Assembly (NCBI GenBank): GCA_028717525.1
Contig: JAQUNT010000141.1
Location: 1 to 6,370, forward strand
From: Elusimicrobiota bacterium
GTDB lineage: Bacteria > Elusimicrobiota > Elusimicrobia > UBA1565 > UBA9628
DNA: 6,370 nucleotides
Reading direction: 5' to 3'
Positions within the stretch are counted from its first letter, which is position 1; the number at the start of each line of letters is the position of its first letter. The notes under the pieces were generated by a model that was given only the letters and a program-made list of their open reading frames with translations, was not told the DNA's origin and searched no databases. The position numbers and the translations under genes are program-made. Of this stretch, positions 1 through 4,889 are shown piece after piece.

Positions 1-136
1 GGTAGGCGCGCTCGTCGCCGCAGCCGCAGCTCAACATCCGCCGCGAGACCGCGGCCCGGATGACGGTCGGTCCGATGGCGTCGGGGTCGAACCCCGCGCG
101 CGCCATCAGGACGTCATTGAAGATCGCTAGGTCCAT
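1..136 (-). CDS. CheR-type MCP methyltransferase, WspC/FrzF-like, N-terminal fragment (runs off the left edge)
   Basis: Only the first 45 codons are present. They read from an ATG at 136 on the minus strand and stay open to the window edge. The peptide begins MDLAIFNDVLMARAGFDPDA and continues with an IGPTVIRAAVSRRM segment and a GDERAY segment. This fits the N-terminal helical domain of CheR methyltransferases, in particular the WspC/FrzF type with its 'G-[LF]-D-x-x-x-I-G-x-x-x-[IL]-x-x-A-V-x-x-R-M' spacing. Family members transfer methyl groups from S-adenosylmethionine to glutamates of the receptor in the cytoplasm. The start lies 23 nt inside the upstream cheW-like gene, so translation is probably coupled; the only Shine-Dalgarno-like stretch (GGGAG) is about 12 nt upstream and weak. 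Position right after an MCP and a CheW supports the call. The catalytic SAM-binding domain is outside the window, so the assignment rests on a short stretch plus context. Confidence 0.66.
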   Translation of the reverse strand, partial: MDLAIFNDVLMARAGFDPDAIGPTVIRAAVSRRMLSCGCGDERAY

Positions 137-575
137 GAGCTGGCCCCGCTCCCGGGGCGCGCGGCAGGAGGACCCCGTCCAGGAGCCGCCCCAGCGGCAC
201 GGCCGCGGCCGCGGCCGCACCGCGCTCGTCCCGCAGCACCTTGAATACCCGCAGGCCCGGGGTCCCGGCCGCGGGGAGGTCGACGAGGCAGGTTTCGTCG
301 GCCCGCTCCACCATGAGCCCGGCGCGGACGCCGGCCCGCTCCACGACCAGGATCCTGGTGCTGAGGTGGTCCGCGCAGGGCCGCCCCGTCATCAGCCGCT
401 CGAGGTCCACGACCGGCAGCGCGCTGCCGTGATGGTCGAGGGTCCCGGCGAAAGCGGGGTGGCCCCCCGGGGACGGGCCCAGCCGGGCCATGGGCAGGAC
501 CGCCGCCACTGCGCGGCACTCCATGCCGTAGCGCTCCGAGCCCAGGCTGAAGGCGATCAGCATCCCGCGGCTCAT
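114..575 (-). CDS. cheW: CheW-type receptor-kinase coupling protein (WspB-like)
   Basis: This 153-residue protein consists of a single CheW domain. CheW proteins are cytoplasmic scaffolds that link chemoreceptors to the CheA kinase. The N-terminus (IAFSLGSERYGMECRAVAAV, residues 7-26) matches the usual 'F-x-L-G-x-x-x-Y-[GA]' opening strand. The central HHGSALPVVDLERLM stretch corresponds to the 'R-G-x-x-[IL]-P-V-[IV]-[DN]-L' core. STRILVVERAGVRAGLMVER corresponds to the following strand pair. The usual 'NLRG' is replaced by DHHG, so this is a divergent CheW, as is common for WspB-type proteins. The ATG at 575 overlaps the MCP stop codon (TGA inside ATGA), which fixes the start and indicates translational coupling. 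A six-alanine run near the C-terminal third is encoded by a GGCCGC tandem repeat. The C-terminal tail overlaps the downstream CheR-like start. Confidence 0.85.
   Translation of the reverse strand: MSRGMLIAFSLGSERYGMECRAVAAVLPMARLGPSPGGHPAFAGTLDHHGSALPVVDLERLMTGRPCADHLSTRILVVERAGVRAGLMVERADETCLVDLPAAGTPGLRVFKVLRDERGAAAAAAVPLGRLLDGVLLPRAPGAGPAHGPSDLQ
201..218. repeat. Tandem hexanucleotide repeat, three copies of GGCCGC
   Basis: Three perfect copies of GGCCGC lie inside the cheW-like gene and encode its run of six alanines on the minus strand. The unit is 6 nt, so gain or loss of a copy would keep the frame and change the protein by two alanines. It may simply reflect GC-rich codon use for Ala. 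Confidence 0.8.
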
Positions 576-2269
576 GCGGCGATCTTGAACTTCGAGATCT
601 CCTCCTTGAGCCCCTGCATGGCGCTGTGCATCGCGGCCGTGGCCAGGTTGAACTCCTTGATGGACTGCAGTGTGTTGTGGGTGGTCTCGGTGAGCATGGC
701 CATGGCGTCGTTGATCTGCTTGGCGCCGTTGGACTGGGACTGCATGCCCTCGCGGACCATCTGGAACTGCGGCTGCAGCCGCTCCACGCGGGAGATGATC
801 TGCCCCATCTGTCCGCTGAGGCCCTGGATCTGCGCGATGCCGGACTTCATGGCCTCCGAGAACTTGTCCATCTCCATGACCCCGGAGGAGACGGAGGACT
901 GCATCTCCTTGATCATGTGCTCGATGTCCAAAGTGGAGACGGCGGTCTGGTCGGCCAGGCGCCGGATCTCCCGGGCCACCACGCCGAAGCCCAGGCCGTG
1001 CTCCCCCGCCTTCTCGGCCTCGATGGCGGCGTTGAGCGAGAGGAGGTTGGTCTGGTCGGCGATCTTGGTGATGGTGGTCATCACCGCGGTGATGTTGCCG
1101 GCCTTGTCGTTGATCTCGGCCAGCTTGGCCGATATGGACTTGGTGGCGTCGGCCAGCTCGCGGATGCTGGCCTCCATGACCCCCAGGCTGCTGCCGCCCT
1201 CGGTCGCCAGGCCGGCGGTCTCCTCGGAGACCGAGGTCACCTGGTTCATGGTGTTGACCAGCTCCTGCGAGGTGGCGGAGATCTGGTTGACCGAGGCCGC
1301 GATCTCGGTGGTGGAGGCGCCCAGGCCGTTCATGGTCGCCTCCTCCTGCTTGGCGGTGGCGGCGATCTCCGTGGCCGTGGAGAGGAGCTGGACGATGGAG
1401 GACTGGGCCTGGCCGATGAGGGACTTGAGACGGTTGGTCATCTCGTAGACCGAGGCGGTCAACTGGTCGATCTCGCTCCGGGCCCCGTCCCCATTGCCCC
1501 CCAAGGCCTGGCCGCTCTGGGCCAGGAGGCGCTTGGCCGCGGCCTGGAGCTGGACGTCCGCGGCGCCCAGGTCCCCCTTGGCCACCGCGCCGGCGATGGA
1601 GATGATCTTGGACAGGGGAGTCGAGAGAGAGTCCGCGACCCGGATGCCCCAGAAGATGGCCACCAGGCCGATAAGGGCGCCCACCACCAGCACCAGGAAC
1701 ACGGTCCGGTTGAGGGCCCTGACCGTGCCCATGTCGTATTCGTCCTCGTAGAGGCTCAGCCCCACGACCCAGTCCCAGGGCTGGAAATAGGCGGCGTAAG
1801 CCAGCTTGTGGCGCACGGTCTTGTCGTCCGGGTTCTTCCAAGGGTAGCGCGCGGAGCGGATCACCGCGCCGGGGGCCGCGGCCAGAGCCGAGTTGACGAT
1901 GTCCTGGATGAAGTAGTGGCCGCTGATGTCCTGGGACTGCCAGATGTTCTCGCCGTCGCGCACGCCGTCCTTGGAGACGATGTAGACGCCCTTCTTGTCG
2001 CCGTGCCCGCCCAGCACGTAGGCGTAGCCCGAACCCAGCTTCTTGCCCAAGAGGATCTGGCGTACCCGGGCCTGGCCGTCCGGGGACTTGAGGTGGGACT
2101 GGCAGAGGTCTAGGATGCCGGTCACGATGCGGCCCATCTCGTTGTCCTTGGCCAGCTGCTGGATGTGCCTTTTCTGGACGTAGAGCAGCGACATGGTCGC
2201 CAGCAGGGGGATGACGACCAGGAGCGCCACCATGCCCAGCAGCTGACGTCTAATGGTCCGTGTTCTCAT
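572..2269 (-). CDS. Membrane methyl-accepting chemotaxis protein with periplasmic Cache domain (WspA-like)
   Basis: This is a 565-residue inner-membrane chemoreceptor. Residues 10-30 form TM1. Residues 35-185 form a periplasmic domain that looks like a single Cache domain, with the typical GSGYAYVL strand and the PWDWVVGLSLYEDEYD ending. Residues 189-208 form TM2. A HAMP linker (about 208-285) follows, then a long helical signalling domain (about 290-545). The conserved hairpin tip and flank read TNLLSLNAAIEAEKAGE, GFGVVAREIRRLADQTA and GVMEMDKFSEA. The EAEKAGE, REIRRLADQTAV and MDKF features and the FKIAA-type end resemble Pseudomonas WspA and its relatives. There is no NWETF-type C-terminal tether for CheR/CheB. 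The ATG at 2269 has GGAGG 4 nt upstream. It is the first gene of an overlapping MCP-CheW-CheR operon. The ligand is unknown. The HAMP carries an apparent insertion of about 25 residues, rich in Ala, Gln and Gly (about 240-265). Confidence 0.93.
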   Translation of the reverse strand: MRTRTIRRQLLGMVALLVVIPLLATMSLLYVQKRHIQQLAKDNEMGRIVTGILDLCQSHLKSPDGQARVRQILLGKKLGSGYAYVLGGHGDKKGVYIVSKDGVRDGENIWQSQDISGHYFIQDIVNSALAAAPGAVIRSARYPWKNPDDKTVRHKLAYAAYFQPWDWVVGLSLYEDEYDMGTVRALNRTVFLVLVVGALIGLVAIFWGIRVADSLSTPLSKIISIAGAVAKGDLGAADVQLQAAAKRLLAQSGQALGGNGDGARSEIDQLTASVYEMTNRLKSLIGQAQSSIVQLLSTATEIAATAKQEEATMNGLGASTTEIAASVNQISATSQELVNTMNQVTSVSEETAGLATEGGSSLGVMEASIRELADATKSISAKLAEINDKAGNITAVMTTITKIADQTNLLSLNAAIEAEKAGEHGLGFGVVAREIRRLADQTAVSTLDIEHMIKEMQSSVSSGVMEMDKFSEAMKSGIAQIQGLSGQMGQIISRVERLQPQFQMVREGMQSQSNGAKQINDAMAMLTETTHNTLQSIKEFNLATAAMHSAMQGLKEEISKFKIAA

Positions 2270-2273
2270 CTCG

Positions 2274-2278
2274 CCTCC
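2274..2278 (-). promoter_or_regulatory. Shine-Dalgarno of the MCP gene
   Basis: GGAGG on the minus strand lies 4 nt before the ATG at 2269. The spacing is short but the match is perfect, and it supports this start. Confidence 0.75.
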
Positions 2279-2292
2279 GGTGCGCTAAGCCA

Positions 2293-2301
2293 ATCATAAC
2301 A
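2293..2301 (-). promoter_or_regulatory. Extended -10 promoter element for the MCP-CheW-CheR operon
   Basis: On the minus strand the sequence reads TGTTATGAT, an extended -10 (TGn) followed by TATGAT. Transcription would begin near 2286, leaving a leader of about 17 nt that contains the GGAGG site. No good -35 hexamer lies at the expected distance, which fits an extended -10 promoter. Assignment is by pattern only. Confidence 0.55.
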
Positions 2302-2325
2302 AAACCGGCCCGGCCCGCGCCGGTT

Positions 2326-2334
2326 TGCTATGAT
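2326..2334 (+). promoter_or_regulatory. Extended -10 promoter element for tag
   Basis: TGCTATGAT lies with its hexamer ending 6 nt before the tag ATG at 2341. A start 7 nt past the -10 would put the first transcribed base at or next to the A of the ATG, predicting a leaderless mRNA. No Shine-Dalgarno is present, which agrees. Confidence 0.6.
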
Positions 2335-2340
2335 CCCACC

Positions 2341-2949
2341 ATGAAGCGCTGCCCCTGGGCCGCAGGCTCGCCCGACTATGCCGCCTACCACGACCGGGAG
2401 TGGGGCGTGCCTCTGGCCGACGACCGCCGGCTCTTCGAGTTCCTGGTCCTGGAGGGCGCCCAGGCCGGCCTGAGCTGGCTGACCATCCTGCGCCGGCGCG
2501 AGGGCTACCGCAAGGCCTTCGCCGGCTTCGACCCGCAGAGGGTCGCCCGGCTCGGGCCTCGGCAGGTCGCGCGCCTGCTCCAGGACCCGGGCATCATCCG
2601 CAACCGTCTCAAGGTCCAGGCCGCGGTGCGCAACGCGCGCGTGTTCCTCGCCATCCAGGAGGAGTTCGGCAGCTTCGCCGCCTACCAGTGGCGCTTCGTA
2701 GGCGGCCGTCCGGTGCAGAACCGCCGCCGCCGGCTCTCGGAGCTGCCCGCGACCTCCACGGTCTCGGACGCCTTCAGCCGGGATCTCAAGGCCCGGGGCA
2801 TGGCCTTCGTGGGCTCCACCATCGTCTACGCCCACATGCAGGCCGTGGGCATGGTCAACGACCACCTGACGGGCTGCTTCCGGCACGCCCAGGTGCGCGC
2901 CCTGGCCGAGGGCTTTGCCCCCCTTGCGGGAACCGCGGGCCGGGGCTAA
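2341..2949 (+). CDS. tag: DNA-3-methyladenine glycosylase I
   Basis: This 202-residue cytoplasmic base-excision repair enzyme removes 3-methyladenine from alkylated DNA. The family pattern is complete. The N-terminal MKRCPW gives Cys4 and YHDREWGVP gives His17. LEGAQAGLSW holds Glu38 and Trp46, and VNDHLTGC near the C-terminus gives His174 and Cys178. Cys4, His17, His174 and Cys178 match the zinc-binding set known from E. coli Tag, and Glu38 and Trp46 match its base-recognition pocket. Length is close to the usual 185-200 residues. The frame is open upstream to 2260, but the family begins at MxRCxW and the promoter lies in between, so the ATG at 2341 is preferred. It is transcribed divergently from the MCP operon, with no sign of an adaptive-response partner (ada, alkB) in the window. 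Confidence 0.96.
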   Translation: MKRCPWAAGSPDYAAYHDREWGVPLADDRRLFEFLVLEGAQAGLSWLTILRRREGYRKAFAGFDPQRVARLGPRQVARLLQDPGIIRNRLKVQAAVRNARVFLAIQEEFGSFAAYQWRFVGGRPVQNRRRRLSELPATSTVSDAFSRDLKARGMAFVGSTIVYAHMQAVGMVNDHLTGCFRHAQVRALAEGFAPLAGTAGRG

Positions 2950-2952
2950 ACT
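2947..2952 (+). promoter_or_regulatory. Possible -10 element upstream of the small ORF
   Basis: GGCTAAACT contains a TAAACT hexamer whose first three bases are the tag stop codon TAA. The same GCTAAACT octamer serves as the likely -10 of the dehydratase gene on the other strand. It is placed 9 nt before a GTG at 2962. No -35 is evident. This is a weak call because it is based on one short match. Confidence 0.35.
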
Positions 2953-3002
2953 CCTAAGGCCGTGCTGAGGCCGACCGCGAGGCGCGCCAGTGGGTCACCA
3001 CC

Positions 3003-3242
3003 GTGGTCGACCCGCGCACGGGCCAGCCCTTCGCCGGCGACGCCGGGGAGGAGGCCCTGCGCTCGGCCCAGGAATGGCTCAGAGCCCGGGGCGAGCAGAC
3101 GGCCGACGACCCGTCACACGGCAGCCTGGCCTCCCGCATCGAGGTGATGAGCCGGGACCGCGAGCGCATGGAGAAGCCGCGCACCGCGGGCCTGAAGGAC
3201 AAGGCCGCGGCCATCCAGGCGACGGTCGGCAAAGGCTTCTAG
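3003..3242 (+). CDS. Small hypothetical protein, start uncertain or gene possibly frameshifted
   Basis: I do not recognise this protein. From the GTG at 3003 it is 79 residues, hydrophilic, rich in Ala, Arg, Glu and Asp, with no membrane segment or Cys. It begins VVDPRTGQPFAGDAGEEALR and is probably mostly helical with a basic C-terminal half. Codon third positions are almost all G or C, which supports real coding. The same signal continues upstream of 3003 in frame back to about 2964 (reading AEADREARQWVTT), yet no ATG, GTG or TTG exists there, and a stop lies at 2955-2957. No Shine-Dalgarno precedes 3003. A GTG at 2962 is one base out of phase. A single missing G after it would give a start reading M-A-E-A-D-R-E-A. 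The stop codon overlaps the stop of the convergent dehydratase gene. It could be a genuine small gene with a sequence error, or a decaying remnant. Confidence 0.5.
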   Translation: MVDPRTGQPFAGDAGEEALRSAQEWLRARGEQTADDPSHGSLASRIEVMSRDRERMEKPRTAGLKDKAAAIQATVGKGF

Positions 3243-3604
3243 CCGCGCCCCGAGGCCTGCAGGGCGTCCACCTTCGCGGCGAAGACGAAATCGACCTCGG
3301 AGAGGCCGCCGATCTTGTGGGTCCAGACCGTCACCACGGTCCGGCCCCAGGAGACGGCCAGGTCCGGATGATGGTTCACCTCTTCGGCGAGCTTCCCCAC
3401 CAGTTCGGCGAAGGCCAGGGCGCCGCGGAAATCCGGGAACAGGAACTCCTTGCGCAGGCGCCGGTCCGCCACCACCCTCCAGTCCCCGCCCAGCTCCGCC
3501 GTCAGCCGGTTGAGGTCCTCCCCTTCTACGCGCGGTCCGCCTCCGCGGCAGGGCACGCAGGCCTGGGCGGCCAGCGGGCTGAGCTTCTTGATGGTCTGGG
3601 GCAT
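3239..3604 (-). CDS. phhB: Pterin-4a-carbinolamine dehydratase (4a-hydroxytetrahydrobiopterin dehydratase)
   Basis: This 121-residue cytoplasmic enzyme dehydrates 4a-hydroxytetrahydropterin, the product of aromatic amino acid hydroxylases, so that the pterin cofactor can be recycled. The diagnostic stretch is EEVNHHPDLAVSWGRTVVTV followed by WTHKIGGLSEVDF. It gives the conserved His78, His79 and Pro80 and the third His at 96, as expected for the active site. The N-terminal CVPCRGG motif (Cys16, Cys19) and the LxxLxxxxxxW segment ending at Trp42 are typical of bacterial members. Length is normal. The ATG at 3604 has GGAGG 4 nt upstream. No aromatic hydroxylase gene is visible here. Stand-alone copies are common, and some bacteria may use them in molybdopterin or other pterin metabolism, so the partner is unknown. 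Confidence 0.94.
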   Translation of the reverse strand: MPQTIKKLSPLAAQACVPCRGGGPRVEGEDLNRLTAELGGDWRVVADRRLRKEFLFPDFRGALAFAELVGKLAEEVNHHPDLAVSWGRTVVTVWTHKIGGLSEVDFVFAAKVDALQASGRG

Positions 3605-3608
3605 CGCT

Positions 3609-3613
3609 CCTCC
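3609..3613 (-). promoter_or_regulatory. Shine-Dalgarno of the dehydratase gene
   Basis: The minus strand reads GGGAGGAGCG before the ATG at 3604, with the GGAGG core 4 nt from the start. It supports the chosen start. Confidence 0.75.
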
Positions 3614-3626
3614 CTATCGTCGATAG
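3614..3626. promoter_or_regulatory. 13-bp perfect palindrome at the dehydratase transcription start (possible operator)
   Basis: CTATCGTCGATAG is a perfect palindrome with 6-bp arms around a single base. It overlaps the end of the minus-strand -10 (3625-3630), covers the expected start site near 3618 and abuts the Shine-Dalgarno. A repressor bound here would block transcription of the dehydratase. Six-base arms can arise by chance in a window of this size, so position is the main argument. Confidence 0.4.
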
Positions 3627-3632
3627 TTTAGC
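3625..3632 (-). promoter_or_regulatory. Probable -10 element for the dehydratase gene
   Basis: The minus strand reads GCTAAACT, with the TAAACT hexamer at 3630-3625, giving a leader of about 15 nt that includes the GGAGG site. A CTGACA hexamer lies upstream but is about 20 nt away, longer than the usual 16-18, so the -35 is uncertain. Confidence 0.5.
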
Positions 3633-3670
3633 GCGGGCGGCTCAAGAAAATGTCAGGCGGCCCGCGCCTG

Positions 3671-3679
3671 TGCTAGAAT
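3671..3679 (+). promoter_or_regulatory. Extended -10 promoter element for the barrel-znuA unit
   Basis: TGCTAGAAT ends 6 nt before the GTG start at 3686, the same geometry as at tag. There is no Shine-Dalgarno between them, so the mRNA is probably leaderless. ATGTCA at 3650-3655 is a partial -35 match with an 18-nt spacer. I see no convincing Zur-type dyad in this gap. Confidence 0.6.
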
Positions 3680-3685
3680 CCCCGG

Positions 3686-4882
3686 GTGAGGATTTCGCGC
3701 CGCCTCCTGGCCGCGCCGCTGCTGCTGCTGCCTCTGGCGGCGGCGGCCCAGGTCGACGTGAGCTCCGGCACTCCCGGCATCCTGGAGCGGCTCAAGGGCC
3801 TGGAGGAGCGCCTCGCCAAGGTCGAAGGCGCCCCGGCCAAGACCTCCCTCTCCGCCTTCAACCCGGCCCTGGGCCTGGCGCTGGACCTGGCCTACACCCA
3901 CGGCCCCAGCGACAAGTCGAACTTCCGCTTCCGCGCGGCGGAGCTCAACATCGAGGCGCCCATCGACCCTTTCCTCAAAGGCTGGGCCATCGTCACCGGC
4001 TCCAACGACAACTCCACCCCCGTGACCCTGGAGGAGGCGGCCCTGCAGACGACGTCATTGCCCTGGAACCTGACCGTCACCGGCGGCCGCCTCTTCGCCG
4101 CCTTCGGCCGGCTGGCGCACTTCCACGACCACGAGCTGCCCGTGACGGACCGCCCGCGGTCACTAGACACCGTCATCGGCGGGGAGACCCGGGCCGACGG
4201 TCTCGAGGTCTCCTACCTATTCCCCACCGACACCTACATCAACGCCACCGTTGGCCTCTACGACAAGATGGGGGCGGAGAACGACCGCGCCGACGTGACC
4301 AAGTCGCGTTCTCTCTACGAGTTCACCTACCTGGGCCGGCTGAGCCTCTACAAGGACATCGGCGACGACCACAGCGTGGAGCTGGGCGCGGACTCCGCCT
4401 GGACCCCCAAGCGCTTCGTCGACGACCGCGCCGGGCTGGGCGTCAACACCCGCAAGAACACCTGGCGCACCCTCAACGGCGTGGACCTGACCTACCGCTA
4501 CCAGCCCGCGGCGGGCGGGATGTACCACGGCCTGGTCTGGGGCACGGAGGTCATGCAGAACGACGAGCGCCGCTTCGATTCCAACGACCTGCCCACGGAC
4601 CGGGTCCGGTCCTACTCGGGCTTCTCCTACGTTCAGCTCAAGCTGGGACGGCGCTGGCGGCCCGGGGTCCTGGTCGACCTCAGCGAGGACCTGGACCAGG
4701 CCCGGAAGCTCACCAAGACCTTCTCCGGCTTCCTGAGCTGCGACGTGTCGGAGTTCCAGCGCCTGCGCTTGGTCTACTCGCACCAGCTCGACAACGTGCC
4801 GGGCAGCCGCGGAGCGGACATCGTCTCCCTGCAGTGGACCGGCGTTTTGGGCCGACACGTGCACGGCTTCCGGGACCGCTAG
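3686..4882 (+). CDS. Outer-membrane beta-barrel protein of the zinc-associated family
   Basis: This 398-residue exported protein has an N-terminal signal peptide (MRISRR, then a Leu/Ala-rich core, with probable cleavage near residue 21 after the Ala run). A short coiled-coil segment (residues 31-47, GILERLKGLEERLAKVE) follows, then alternating amphipathic strands from about residue 58 to the end. Landmarks are FNPALGLALDLAY, ELNIEAPIDPFLKGW, the LEEAALQTTSLPWNLTVTGG segment, HFHDHELPVTDRP, a GG-x(6)-DGLEVSYLFPT stretch, and the end LQWTGVLGRHVHGFRDR. This pattern fits proteins annotated as zinc-regulated outer-membrane proteins. These are sometimes called TonB-dependent receptors, but no plug domain is visible here. 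His145, His147, His149 and Glu150 could bind metal. The GTG start has no Shine-Dalgarno. The znuA-like gene follows after 7 nt with its Shine-Dalgarno touching this stop codon, so the two are one operon. Transport of zinc is an inference from family and neighbour. Confidence 0.8.
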   Translation: MRISRRLLAAPLLLLPLAAAAQVDVSSGTPGILERLKGLEERLAKVEGAPAKTSLSAFNPALGLALDLAYTHGPSDKSNFRFRAAELNIEAPIDPFLKGWAIVTGSNDNSTPVTLEEAALQTTSLPWNLTVTGGRLFAAFGRLAHFHDHELPVTDRPRSLDTVIGGETRADGLEVSYLFPTDTYINATVGLYDKMGAENDRADVTKSRSLYEFTYLGRLSLYKDIGDDHSVELGADSAWTPKRFVDDRAGLGVNTRKNTWRTLNGVDLTYRYQPAAGGMYHGLVWGTEVMQNDERRFDSNDLPTDRVRSYSGFSYVQLKLGRRWRPGVLVDLSEDLDQARKLTKTFSGFLSCDVSEFQRLRLVYSHQLDNVPGSRGADIVSLQWTGVLGRHVHGFRDR

Positions 4883-4886
4883 GAGG
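4881..4886 (+). promoter_or_regulatory. Shine-Dalgarno of the znuA-like gene, overlapping the upstream stop
   Basis: AGGAGG begins inside the TAG stop of the barrel gene and ends 3 nt before the ATG at 4890. The very short spacing and overlap point to translational coupling between the two proteins. Confidence 0.8.
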
Positions 4887-4889
4887 ACC

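Larger units (their letters stand above)
2293..2334. repeat. Near-perfect inverted repeat spanning the divergent promoters
   Basis: The left arm (2293-2309) reads ATCATAACAAAACCGGC and the right arm (2319-2334) reads GCCGGTTTGCTATGAT. The inner 8 bp of each arm (AAACCGGC and GCCGGTTT) are perfectly complementary around a 9-nt centre. The outer 6 bp of each arm are also perfectly complementary and are the two outward-facing TATGAT -10 hexamers. One mismatch and one extra A separate the two blocks. The GC-rich core occupies the place where both -35 regions would sit, so it could be an operator controlling both directions. Confidence 0.75.

Noticed and set aside
60..1448. Long plus-strand open frame opposite the cheW and MCP genes
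   Set aside because: It is antisense to clear CheW and MCP coding sequence, has no recognisable domain and an odd Pro/Arg/Met/Ser-rich composition. It is a by-product of high GC.
626..2113. Second long plus-strand open frame (495 residues) opposite the MCP
   Set aside because: It is Gly/Leu/Asp/His-rich repetitive translation typical of a shadow frame in GC-rich DNA, and the MCP on the other strand is unambiguous.
2302..2326. GC-rich hairpin as an intrinsic terminator
   Set aside because: It lies between two divergent starts, has no gene reading into it and no real T-tract (only four T on one side). An operator or promoter dyad explains it better.
2962..3147. Frame starting at the GTG at 2962
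   Set aside because: The translation is almost all Arg, Pro, Ser and Ala, and the coding signal lies in the neighbouring frame. The GTG itself may still be the true start if a base is missing.
3605..3685. Zur box in front of the barrel gene
   Set aside because: Zinc control would be expected, but no AT-rich dyad resembling known Zur sites is visible. The only palindrome in the gap sits at the opposite gene's start site.
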